A DNA stretch of 11,090 nt from NCBI GenBank assembly GCA_025997135.1, contig BNUE01000035.1, positions 1-11,090 on the forward strand, read 5' to 3'. Source of the stretch: a candidate division SR1 bacterium. GTDB lineage: Bacteria > Patescibacteriota > Gracilibacteria > Absconditabacterales > Absconditicoccaceae. Positions 1 to 8,652 of this stretch are shown one piece after another (position 1 is the stretch's first letter; every line of letters begins with the position of its first letter). The notes beneath the pieces were generated by a model, which was not told the origin of the DNA, made no database searches, and saw only the letters and a program-made list of their open reading frames with translations. Both the position numbers and the translations under genes were made by a program.

Positions 1-59
1 GATTTGTTTTTCTGATTCATCTGAGGTGAAGTTTGCTGTTTGTGGTAGTCTATGTTCAT
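1..59 (-). other. Possible 5' end of a minus-strand gene running off the left edge
   Basis: An ATG at 59-57 on the minus strand opens a frame of 19 codons (MNIDYHKQQTSPQMNQKNK) that leaves the window without a stop. A second minus frame over the same bases is also open from a TAG near 127-129 to the edge, but it has no ATG, GTG or TTG start. Neither is recognisable. The stretch between 60 and 150 shows no other supported feature. This is only a candidate, because the visible length is too short to judge coding. Confidence 0.2.
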
Positions 60-150
60 CTAAGTTTTTAATGTAAAAAACTCACAGTTTAAGTATAACT
101 GGAGATGAAGGGAAAGGCTAGATTGTGGGGGGAAAATAAGGAATTTTTAG

Positions 151-405
151 TTGACAAGTTTGGATTTCAAGACGGATTTGGCGTTAAGGCAGGCGTTGAA
201 ACCGCTGACCAAAGAAGCTGCTGTATTGATTATCGCTCAGAGGGTGGGGACGATAAAGCACGCCGATCAGATTATTGTGTTGGACCAGGGAAATATTGTC
301 GGAAAGGGAACGCATGCCGAGCTGCTCAGGGATTGTGAGGTGTATCGTGAGATTGCGAGTAGTCAGCTGAGTGAGGAGGAGTTGAAGGAGGAGATGATTA
401 TTTAA
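151..405 (+). pseudogene. C-terminal remnant of a heterodimeric ABC exporter subunit (TM287/LmrC type, degenerate ATP site)
   Basis: The 84 codons match only the end of a type IV ABC exporter nucleotide-binding domain. It begins at the D-loop (SLDFKTD), continues through a switch region reading IAQRVGTIKHADQI, and ends with the usual tail IVLDQGNIVGKGTHAELL. A Gln where the H-loop His is expected is typical of the degenerate-site subunit of heterodimers such as TM287/288. Walker A, Q-loop, signature, Walker B and the whole membrane domain are missing. An in-frame TAG at 148-150 lies directly before the homology, so the break is sharp and close to base 150. The TTG at 151 is probably not a true start. 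Its stop overlaps the 3' end of the convergent hpaII endonuclease gene. The likely partner subunit starts at 9151, beyond the restriction block. It is most likely a non-functional leftover of a rearrangement. Confidence 0.85.
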
Positions 406-1474
406 TAAATCTGATTTGTAAATTAAGGTTTATGTATAATTTACCGTCTTGTACATAAAGTTTCCCATAATTATGTCTTGTGCTACTAGCACTCTCAAGT
501 TTTGTGTTTTCAAAGAGATAAGCTAAAAATTCATCTCTATTGTAAAGGTGATAACAGACCACTTCTCCATCATATTTTACAACAATATACCCTCCATGAG
601 CTTTGGTAAATCCGTCCCAGACTTTACTGGGGACCATTCATAAAGCGATAGACACCAGAAAGTTCTTTATTTTGTATTCATAATCTTCTTTTGATAACCT
701 AAAGTCTTGTAATATAGAATTATTTGCAAGGAGCTCTGTCAAATCGGTAATTTTATTGAATTTTCCCATAAAAAAGTCTATAAGCATTTGCGATAAAAAT
801 ATAGGAAACATTGTATCAATCTTTCTCAAATTAGTTTCAAACTCTGGACTTATCATACCAGTAAATTTAAGATTTCCACCCTTTGTAATAATCATTTTAA
901 GCCTATCTTGTATTTTGGAGGGACCATCAATTCAGTTGATTTCATCGACAACATCTACATTCAATTCTTCTACTTCATATACAAAATTTGTAGTTTGACC
1001 AGCATTTAATAAAGTAGAAGCTCCTCCTACCATAGACTTTACAGAGAATCAAAGTAATTCTTCTCTATTTGAGACTCTATCTATAATAACTCCGTCTATA
1101 TCAGATTTTTTTGAACTATTTGCTTTAATTTGACTACAAAGGAGGTCTTGCATCAAAGATTCTGCTTCTGGTATTTCAAAAGTGGTATCCACTGCATCTT
1201 GAATTTTCTCAAATATTGTTATAAGATTCTCTTTGATGTGTCAGTCTGAAACTGTTTTTATAATATCTCCTTCTGAATCTAAAATCACAATATCTGCTCC
1301 TTGCAAGTCAAATGTTTTCACTCATCTTCCTGGTTCATCTCTGATGATTTTTTTGAATATAAAGAATTTATCTGTTATGATTTCTAAATTTTTATCTGCA
1401 GCAGGCAGTCTCTTTTCTTCTAAAATCTTGAGAAAAGCGTAAAATTCACTTCGTTCTCCTTTGTTTGCTCTCAT
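398..1474 (-). CDS. hpaIIR: HpaII-family type II restriction endonuclease
   Basis: This is predicted to cut unmethylated DNA at the site protected by the adjacent methyltransferase, CCGG if specificity follows the family name enzyme. Read with TGA as Gly, it is 358 residues, which to my recollection is the length of R.HpaII. Family hallmarks in order are an N-terminal [32 protein letters not shown] at about 142-158, DEINGIDGPSKIQDRLK near 177-193, IALGMVPSKVWDG at about 276-288, and a Gly-Gly-Tyr / CYHLYNR / KLYINLNLQIRF tail. GFSVKS probably carries the catalytic Lys, but I do not assign the active site firmly. Five in-frame TGA codons lie at 1322, 1241, 1049, 932 and 638 (lowest base). The ATG at 1474 is chosen because homology begins there and TAG is just upstream. 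It starts inside the methyltransferase gene, so translation is probably coupled. There is no sign of a frameshift. Confidence 0.88.
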
Positions 1475-2327
1475 AAGAGTTTTTATCTAAAAAATAAAGC
1501 ATTTGTTCAGCAGTAGCTTGAATTGCTGGCACAGCAACGGAATTACCCAATTGTTTCATGGCTTGTGTATCAGATACAGGAAAAACAAAATCCAGAGGGA
1601 ATCCTTGCATTTTTTTTCATTCTTCTACTCATAATCTTATCACCTTTCAATCTACCATATAAGAATCCCAATTTCTTCTGTCTTTTATGTCTGATCATCT
1701 CCCTCCGACTCTGAGTGTGTATCATACTTCTTTATCGCATTTTCCATTTCGGATATCTGACATCGTGGTCGTTAATTTTATAGGTTCTGGAAACTTAAAA
1801 TCAATCGTTTTATCCTTAAATCCTACCATAAATAGTCTGGGTCTGTGTTGAGGTAATCAAAAATCAGATGCTTTAATAATTTTGTAAAAGAATGAATATC
1901 CTAATTCTTCTTCAATAGTCCTTTTAATCACAGCAAAAGTCTTTCCATTATCATGATTTAGGAGACCTCTTACATTTTCCAAAAAAAATGCTTGAGGTTG
2001 TTTCTCTTGGATAATTTTCACAATATCAAAGAAAAGTGTTCCTCTCGTCTCTCAAAATCATTTCTTAAATCCAGCTTGTGAAAACGGCTGACAAGGGAAT
2101 CCAGCACATAAAATATCAAAATCTGGTATATTTGCAGGATTGATCAATTTAATATCTCCTACAAAATTTCCACTTTCAAATAACTCGGGAGATAAATTAT
2201 GAAAATTAGTTTCGTATGTCTTTCTCGCATCATTATCCCATTCGGAAGAAAATACGCATTCTGCTCCTATATTATGAAAAGCTAGATGAAAACCTCCGAT
2301 TCATGCGAATAGATCAATAAATTTCAT
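1392..2327 (-). CDS. hpaIIM: DNA (cytosine-5)-methyltransferase of the HpaII-type R-M pair
   Basis: This enzyme transfers methyl from S-adenosylmethionine to C5 of cytosine, protecting the host from the endonuclease encoded directly downstream. Motifs of the 311-residue protein in order: I FAGIGGF (7-13), [11 protein letters not shown] with catalytic Cys79, VI ENV (117-119), VIII QHRPR (160-164), a short target-recognition region with [20 protein letters not shown] (about 208-227), IX MQGFP (240-244), X GNSVAVP (261-267). About ten in-frame TGA codons fall at glycines, including FAGIGG and KKGFGETRG. CCGG specificity is inferred from the partner, since the recognition region differs from the M.HpaII sequence I remember. 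With TGA read as Gly at 1446-1448, the protein gains 18 residues and ends at TAA 1392-1394, overlapping the endonuclease start by 83 bases. Under the standard code it would end at residue 293. No Shine-Dalgarno is visible. Confidence 0.9.
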
Positions 2328-2371
2328 AAGGAAGTTTCTTTAGGAGATAAATGATATACTGCTGTAAAATT

Positions 2372-2399
2372 AGTGTATGAAAAGGCTGAATATTTTCAA
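2372..2399 (-). promoter_or_regulatory. Candidate promoter for the HpaII-type methyltransferase/endonuclease pair
   Basis: On the minus strand there is TTGAAA (2399-2394), a 16-base spacer and TACACT (2377-2372), giving a leader of about 37 bases before the ATG at 2327. The match to TTGACA/TATAAT is fair for the -35 and weak for the -10. It lies in the only gap upstream of this pair, so a promoter is expected nearby, but the exact boxes are a guess. Confidence 0.3.
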
Positions 2400-2567
2400 A
2401 GGATTTTCTGCCATTTGCTATAAAATAACAATCTGATTTCCATTTGCAAGAGATTTTTGACAGATTTATGTTGGCGTGTTTGGTAGAGAGTGGGGAAGAA
2501 AAAGCTGAAGACAGAATGCTAGGTTTGAGGGGATTATCGATGTATCAACATTAGACAGTGCATCATA
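2377..2567 (+). other. Intergenic stretch with an unexplained coding-like plus-strand frame
   Basis: The 240-base gap between the two R-M systems holds a plus-strand frame opening at ATG 2377 and reading, with TGA as Gly, MKRLNIFKGFSAICYKIT followed by residues rich in Phe, Arg, Trp and Gly (for example VFGREWGRKSGRQNARFEG). It stays open into the antisense of hsdR and reaches TAA at 2989-2991. That later part is only a shadow. I do not recognise the 5' part. It may be the remnant of a gene truncated when the hsd operon arrived, a genomic repeat, or chance, since code 25 has only two stops. Nothing resembling a structured RNA or a clear terminator is visible here. Confidence 0.2.
2490..2503 (+). 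repeat. Left copy of a 14-base inverted repeat flanking the hsd operon
   Basis: GTGGGGAAGAAAAA here is the exact reverse complement of bases 8531-8544. Both copies lie in the intergenic gaps on either side of the type I operon. A second 8-base block (ATTTGCAA at 2442-2449, complementary to 8547-8554) is present in matching order but at different spacing. Confidence 0.4.
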
Positions 2568-5500
2568 CTACAACCCTAAAAATCTCTCAACAAAAGCTTT
2601 CAATTTTTCTAAAACGGTTCTTTTTTTCTCAGAATGAGTATTATTTTTTCCAAATCTGGAAGTTGGTGGCAAGATTTTTGTGATTTCTGTTCCAGCTTCT
2701 GGAATAAATCCATCTTCAAAAGCTCTTTTTACAAATTCTTTCGTTTCTTCTTCATTTAGATTTTCTTCTCTGATAATTTCAGCTAATTCTGCCACTTTTT
2801 TCCCAGAAATAAATTGTTTCCAATATTCATCTACATCTTCACCAGCCTTGATTGACTGGATAAAATTATCTATCAAATCTTTTTTGTTTCTAAGTTCAAA
2901 TGAAGAGCTGACAGCTTTATCAATAGAAACAAGGATTTCTTTATCTTTGCAATTTCCGTCTTGATATTTTCTAACGAGCATTAAAATATAATCAATGTTG
3001 ATTTCCACTTGTTTTAAAAGTTCTATTTCAAAAACGATGTCATCATTGATATTTTCACTTTCTGGAGCTGTTTTCCTAAATTCTCCATATAAATCCAAAT
3101 ACACACTTTGATAATCTTGAAAATCTCTCGGTGGCAAAATTTCTTTTCCCTCAAATTCGTCAAAAGCCTGTAAAATATTTTTTACTCTCAAAATAGCTCC
3201 ATAGTCCTTAATAAACTGCTTTTTCTCCTCTTCTCAAATAATTTGGTTTTCAAGCGGATATTTTTGGATAAGTTCAGCAATTCTTTTTTCAAAATCATCA
3301 TAATAGTCTTGAAAAGGTTTTAGTAAAACCAGTCCACTAGCTTCTTTATTTCAGAAAAGTGCAATTGCATCGTTTGTTGCTTTTTCCAGATTACGGAAGC
3401 AAATGATATTTCCAAAAGTTTTCACAGAATTCAAAATACGGTTCGTCCTAGAAAATGCTTGTAAAAGTCCGTGTTGTCTTAGATTTTTATCTACCCAAAG
3501 AGTATTGAGAGTTGTCGCATCAAATCATGTCAGAAACATATTTACTACAATCACCAAATCCACTTCACGATTTTTGATTCTCATACTCAAATCTTTGTAA
3601 TAGTTTTGAAATCCTTCTCAATCTGTGGAATATTTTGTTTTAAAAAGTTTATTATAATCTGCTATTGCTTCATCTAAAAATTCTCTGGAGCTTTTATCTA
3701 ATCCTTCGACATTTTCACTATTTTCATCAATAATTCCGTCATTTCATAAATCATCTAAATCTTCATTTATTCCAAAACTATAAATCGTGGCTATTTTCAG
3801 CTTTTCTCCTGCTTTTTCTGATTGTTGTTTTTTAAATTCTGCATAATAAGCTTTGGCAGTTGCGATGGATTGAGTAGCAAAAATAGAGTTGAATCCTTTA
3901 AGTCTTGTGCTTTCCTTAATTTCTTTTATTTTTTCTTTGTGTTTTGTAGTTGCTAATTCTTCAACATTCAGTAGTTTATTAAATGCAAAACTATTCTCAT
4001 TTCTTTTCGTCTTTTGATTGAAATGCTCTAAAATGTATTTGGTAATAAGTGAAATTCTCTCTGGAGCATTCCAAACTTTTTCGGTGTCTATGGCAGAAAC
4101 TTTTTTGTCTTCAATCTGCTCTTTTTCATCAAAAGTTTTGTGGTATTCTACTCTAAAAGGCAAGACATTTTTATCATTTATAGCATCTACAATCGTGTAA
4201 GTGTGCAGTTTATCACCAAAAGCCTGCTCGGTAGTTTTCAGTTTTACATTTTTTCCACTTCCTGCATTTTGTGAAAAAATCGGAGTTCCTGTGAATCAAA
4301 ACAGGTGATAATTTTTGAAAGCCTTGGTGATAGCGGTGTGCATATCTCCAAACTGACTACGATGACATTCATCAAAAATCAGCACCAAATGTCCACTAAA
4401 AATTTCGTCTTCTTTATTTCTCGTAATAAAATTTGAAAGTTTTTGAATAGTGGTAATGATAATTTTTGCATTTGGGTCTTTCATCTGCTTTTCCAAGACT
4501 TTGGTGGAAGTATTAGAATTTGCAGCTCACTGCTGAAATTTATCGTATTCTTTCATCGTCTGATAATCCAAATCTTTCCTATCCACCACAAAAAGCACCT
4601 TTTTTACATCTTCCATTTTACTGGCAAGTTGGGCAGTTTTGAAACTCGTCAAAGTTTTTCAGCTTCCTGTCGTGTGCCAAATATAGCCACCAGCCTGTAA
4701 AGTTCAGAGAGTTTTTGCATTAGTGCTACACAAAATACGGTTCAAAATCTTTTCTGTGGCTGCGATTTGATAGGGTCTCATAGCGAGCAACATTTCTTCA
4801 CTGGTAAATACACAATAACGAGTCAAAATAGCCAAAATTGTATGCTTGCTAAAAAAAGTCTTTGCAAACCCTGTTAAATCTCTGATTGGCTGATTAGCTC
4901 CATCTGCCCACCAAGAAGTAAATTCAAAGCTGTTTAAAGTCTTCTTTCAGCTTTTTTTACTCTGATTTTGCTCTTCTTTCAAGTGTGCATTTCTAGTAGT
5001 ATTGCTGTAATATTTCGTCAAAGTTCCATTGGAAATTACGAAGAGTTGAACAAATTCAAATAATCCGCTCCCAGCCCAAAAACTTTCGTTTTGGTATCTT
5101 TTTATCTGATTAAAAGCTTCTTTCAAATCCACTCCTCTCCTTTTGAGTTCTATATGCACCAGTGGCAAACCATTTACCAAAACCGTCACATCATAACGAT
5201 TTTTGTGGATTCATTCATCAGTTTCATATTGATTCAGCACCTGCAAAGTATTTTTGTGAATATTGGTTTTATCTATGAGATAGATATTTTGCGAACTACC
5301 ATCATCTTTTCTCAGCACTTTGATAAAATCTTCTTGAATAGTTCTCGTCTTCTCTACAATTCCTTCATTTGCATTTGCTAAATATTTCGTCCAAAAAGTC
5401 TGCCATTCTATATCTGAGAATTTGAAATCATTAAGTTTTTCAAGTTGCAAACGGAGATTATCAATCAGATTTTTTTCTTCTTTGATTTTGATATATTCAT

Positions 5501-5648
5501 AACCTTGTTTTTCCAGAATTTCAATAAAAGACTTTTCCAAATCCGCTTCGCTTTGATAGTCTTTGGAAGCAGAGCCTTCAGGAATATATTTCGCTACGAC
5601 AGTGGATTTGTCTTGTTCTAGTACAAGGTTATAAGCAGATTTTTGCAT
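2568..5648 (-). CDS. hsdR: Type I restriction enzyme subunit R (EcoR124I/type IC family)
   Basis: HsdR is the ATP-driven DNA translocase and nuclease of the R2M2S complex, cutting unmethylated DNA away from the recognition site. The 1026-residue protein is close to EcoR124I HsdR in length and, from memory, in sequence throughout. The N-terminal nuclease has Asp153 ([11 protein letters not shown]) and Glu167-x-Lys169 (HIELKRRG). The helicase follows with Walker A HTTGSGKT (325-332), DECH (426-429), GFTGTPIF (451-458) and the MFLTGFDATT / SRTNRI motifs of the second RecA lobe. A helical C-terminal domain ends in FVERFLGL. At least eleven in-frame TGA codons encode Gly (lowest bases 5211, 4947, 4704, 4659, 4527, 4296, 3744, 3618, 3525, 3351, 3234), including Gly330 of Walker A. 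The ATG at 5648 lies 11 bases after hsdS, and [15 protein letters not shown] downstream fits the family start. It looks intact. Confidence 0.95.
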
Positions 5649-5659
5649 ATAGGTGAGAG

Positions 5660-6904
5660 TTAAAAAGTTAAAAGCTGATTGCGATAATATTCGTATTGCT
5701 GTCTGCGAGCAGTGATTTCAGCAGGAAGACCTTCGGTCAAGTCAGTCGTAAGTTTATCAAACTTATCAAGGATTTTCACGATTCTTTCTTGTTCGGGAAG
5801 AGGTGGGATGGGGATTTGGATTTTTGCAAGATTGTCTCCTGATACTCTAATAACTTTTGTTCCTGTTGTATATTTTTTCTTTTGAGATTGAAATAGTTCA
5901 GTTTGGAAATAATAAGCCATATACTTTGCATTTTGATTATGTCTATAAAGACACATATCTCAACTGATAACTATTTCATCATCACCCAGCCAAACAACAG
6001 GCTTGCAAACATCTTCTACATTTTCACTTGTTGTAGCAATCAATAAATCTCATTTCTTTGCTTTCTTTAATTTTTTTGCAAATTCTGGTGAAACAAATGA
6101 TTTCGTTTTGTCTGCAAATGTTCCATAATAAGTGTAAATCTGACCATAATGAACACAACCAACACCACTTTCAGTAAAATTTTTTTTCTGTAAACCATTT
6201 CCACGAATAAACAAACCAATCTCCCCCAGAGAAAACCGATTAACTCCCCCTACATCGTCAAAAGTCAGCAACTGGTTCCTATAATGTTCATATTGACTTT
6301 TTCTTGCTTCCAGCTCCGCTTCCAGCTCCGCTTCCAGCTCCGCTTCCAGCGAGGTGAAGGTATCTAGGATTTTAACTATTTCGGCTTGGACGGGAAGAGG
6401 GGGAAGGGGGATTTGAATTTGTTCCCATTGTGTTTTTGTTAGCCCAAATCTCGTTAAACCTTTCGCTTGTTTATTAATCTCTTTTTGTAAAGTAGCAGAA
6501 CGAAAAAGATAATTGATAAATTGAGAAGTTATAAGATTTGGTTGATTTAATCTAATTCTCATAATATGATAACTATAAACAGTGTTCGGAATATTTTCCA
6601 TTGCAACAGCAGAAAAACCAATTTCATTTTTAACTTCTGAACTTGGTGTTATAAAAATATCTCCTTGTAAAACATTGCATTGTTTGATTTTGTTATCATT
6701 TGCTGAAACTTGCATCGTTGGTATTTCCTTTGTTAAATGAGGATTACGATAAACATCCATATAATTCAAAAGTGTAACAATCTTTTCATTTGATTTTATT
6801 TTTTTATCAACACCTGCACCTGCAACTTCCGCAATATCAGAAAGTTTATTAAATTCCACCCCTTGTGGGCAAAGTTGCTGTAATAATTGCTGTATTTTAG
6901 TCAT
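5660..6904 (-). CDS. hsdS: Type I restriction-modification specificity subunit S (two target-recognition domains)
   Basis: HsdS chooses the DNA target for both methylation and restriction. The 414-residue protein has the classic two-half plan. The first recognition domain (about 1-165) is followed by a central conserved helix with IPLPPLPVQAEIVKILDTF, a spacer of repeated Leu-Glu-Ala-Glu units, and QYEHYRNQLLTF. The second recognition domain (about 225-355) is followed by a distal conserved helix with IPPLPEQERIVKILDKF and QYEYYRNQLLTF at the very C-terminus. The near-identical ends of the halves are typical and allow domain swapping. In-frame TGA codons at 6050-6052 and 5960-5962 encode Gly and split the gene under the standard code. 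The target is presumably bipartite, but I cannot read it from sequence. The ATG at 6904 (MTKIQQLLQQLCPQGVEF) matches the usual family start and lies 25 bases after hsdM. Confidence 0.94.
6306..6350 (-). repeat. In-frame 12-base tandem repeat in the hsdS spacer
   Basis: The plus-strand unit GCTTCCAGCTCC occurs three times in full (6306-6317, 6318-6329, 6330-6341) plus nine bases of a fourth. On the coding strand it gives repeating Leu-Glu-Ala-Glu between the central conserved helix and the second recognition domain. All copies are identical at DNA level, so copy number can change by slippage in whole four-residue steps. In EcoR124I and EcoR124II, two versus three TAEL units at this position change the non-specific spacer of the target from six to seven bases. 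Confidence 0.9.
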
Positions 6905-6929
6905 TGTTTGAATCTTTAAGCATTAAAAA

Positions 6930-8489
6930 CTAATCATTATTTTCAATTTCTCTCACAATCTCATCAATCTCCTTTCTCAAAACTTCCTCTTTTGCTACGA
7001 TTTCCTCAATTCTCGCATTTAGCTCAGCAATATTAACCACCTCTCTCGTATCTAGTTGCTCCACAAAAGTAGAAACTGAAAGACTATATTCAGCATTTTT
7101 TACCTCTTCATAAGTAGCAAGTTTTGCAAAATATTCGGTATTTTCTCTAGTCGTAAAAGAGTCCAAAATTTTTGCAATATTTTCATCTGCAAGTTTTTCT
7201 TTGTTTCCACTATGCACACTTTCAGCCGAAGCATCTATAAACAAAATCTTGTCATCAATTTTATTTTTTTTCAACACAATGATACAAGTGGCTATACTCG
7301 TCCCAAAAAAGAGATTTGCAGGCAACTGAATTACACAATCTACAAAGTTATTATCCACCAAATATTTTCTAATTTTTTGCTCTGCTCCTCATCTATACAG
7401 CACTCACGGAAATTCTACAATCGCAGCAGTTCCATTGGTTGCAAGCCAGCTTAACATATGCATAGTAAAAGCAAGGTCTGCTTTGGATTTTGGAGCCAAA
7501 ACTCCCGCAGGAGAGAAACGAGGGTCATTGATGAGAAGCGGATTTGCATCGCCTTCCCAGTTGATAGAATATGGAGGATTTGAAACGATAGCTTCAAAAG
7601 GTTCTTCGTCCCAATGTCATGGATTTTTCAAGGTATCTCAATGAACTAAATTAAATTTTTCGTAATTGATGTCGTGAAGAAACATATTGATTCTCGCAAG
7701 ATTGAAGGTTGTGATATTGATTTCCTGACCGAAAAACCCTTGACGAACATTATTTTTTCCCAAAATCTTTGCAAATTTCAACAGTAAAGAACCTGAACCA
7801 CAAGCAGGGTCATAGACTTTATTCACGGAAGTTTTTCCAACTGTTGCAATTTTTGCCAAAAGTTCACTCACTTCTTGCGGAGTATAAAATTCTCCTCCTG
7901 ATTTTCCTGCATTTGCAGCATACATTGTCATTAGAAACTCGTAGGCATCACCGAAAGCATCAATGGTATTTTCCTGAAAATTTCCGAGATTAAGCGAAGC
8001 CACAGCATTCAAGAGTTTTACCAGTTTTTCATTTCTGCTTTCCACTGTTGAACCGAGTTTATTGCTATTTACATCTAAATCATCAAACAGCCCTTTGATA
8101 TCGTTTTCCGAAGCTGTCCCTATTGCTGACCCTTCAATACTTTTGAAGATATTTTCCAAAGTCATATTGAGATTTTGGTCATTTGAAGCTTTTTTCACCA
8201 CATTTTCAAAAAGCTGACTAGGTAAGATGTAAAATCATTTTTCTTTCACTGTTTCCTCTTTGGCTTGTAAAGCTTCTGTATCAGAGATTTTAGCAAAATC
8301 AAACAGAGCTTCACCAGCTTTCTTTTCTAAATCGTTTAAGTAATTGGTTAGATTTTCACTTATAAAACGATAAAAAAGTATTCACAAAACATATTGTTTG
8401 AAGTCCCACCCATCTACTGAACCACGAAGGTCATTGGCAATTTTCCAGATAGTTTTGTGGAGTTCTGCTCTTTGTTGAGTTGAGTTCAT
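6930..8489 (-). CDS. hsdM: Type I DNA methyltransferase subunit M (N6-adenine)
   Basis: HsdM binds S-adenosylmethionine and, as M2S with HsdS, methylates adenines in the bipartite target. With HsdR it forms the restricting complex. The 519-residue protein begins [20 protein letters not shown] and continues [15 protein letters not shown], strongly like EcoR124I HsdM (about 520 residues). Motifs are GGEFYTP (198-204), SAM-binding DPACGSG (227-233) and catalytic NPPY (304-307). The C-terminal part is helical and highly charged, as expected for the S-contacting tail. Six in-frame TGA codons at glycines (lowest bases 8382, 8235, 7638, 7617, 7404, 7389) break the gene under the standard code, among them Gly36 of [14 protein letters not shown]. 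It is the first gene of hsdM-hsdS-hsdR, read leftwards from the divergent region at 8490-8652. The ATG at 8489 is fixed by homology from residue 4 onwards. Confidence 0.95.
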
Positions 8490-8524
8490 AGGTATATGTA
8501 CAGAGGAATAAAAGTCTGATTTTT

Positions 8525-8552
8525 AGTCTATTTTTCTTCCCCACGATTGCAA
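8525..8552 (-). promoter_or_regulatory. Candidate promoter for the hsdM-hsdS-hsdR operon
   Basis: On the minus strand TTGCAA (8552-8547) is followed by 16 bases and TAGACT (8530-8525), with a leader of about 28-30 bases to the hsdM ATG. The spacer contains the right copy of the 14-base inverted repeat. The -10 match is weak. A start site in this gap is expected from gene layout, but these boxes are tentative. Confidence 0.3.
8531..8544 (-). repeat. Right copy of the 14-base inverted repeat flanking the hsd operon
   Basis: TTTTTCTTCCCCAC on the plus strand is the exact reverse complement of bases 2490-2503. It lies in the divergent gap upstream of hsdM. It is not long enough by itself to call an element boundary. 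Confidence 0.4.
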
Positions 8553-8583
8553 ATATAAAAGGTTTTTTTAGATGGCTCTACTC

Positions 8584-8611
8584 TTGCAAAGTCGATTCGA
8601 AAGGATATATT
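8584..8611 (+). promoter_or_regulatory. Candidate promoter for the 8653 gene
   Basis: TTGCAA (8584-8589), a 16-base spacer and TATATT (8606-8611) match sigma-70-like boxes at four and five of six positions. A start near 8618 would give a leader of about 35 bases before the ATG at 8653. It is divergent from the hsdM candidate promoter, with the two -35 boxes about 30 bases apart. Confidence 0.45.
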
Positions 8612-8652
8612 CAGGTCAGATTTTTATCTCCTTAGCTTCCTCCTGCCAAACT

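Noticed and set aside
105..338. Plus-strand open frame from ATG 105
   Set aside because: It is out of frame with the clear ABC homology at 151-405 and has no protein family features, so it is a shadow.
2680..2991. Plus-strand frame antisense to hsdR continuing from 2377
   Set aside because: hsdR is certain on the other strand here. The Ser/Phe-rich composition is what antisense of a Glu/Lys-rich helical gene gives, and code 25 makes long accidental frames common.
2568..8489. The idea that hsdR, hsdS and hsdM are decaying pseudogenes broken into many pieces
   Set aside because: All apparent breaks are TGA codons in frame, with no shift between pieces and no TAA or TAG inside, and the joined lengths match the family. 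They are intact under code 25.
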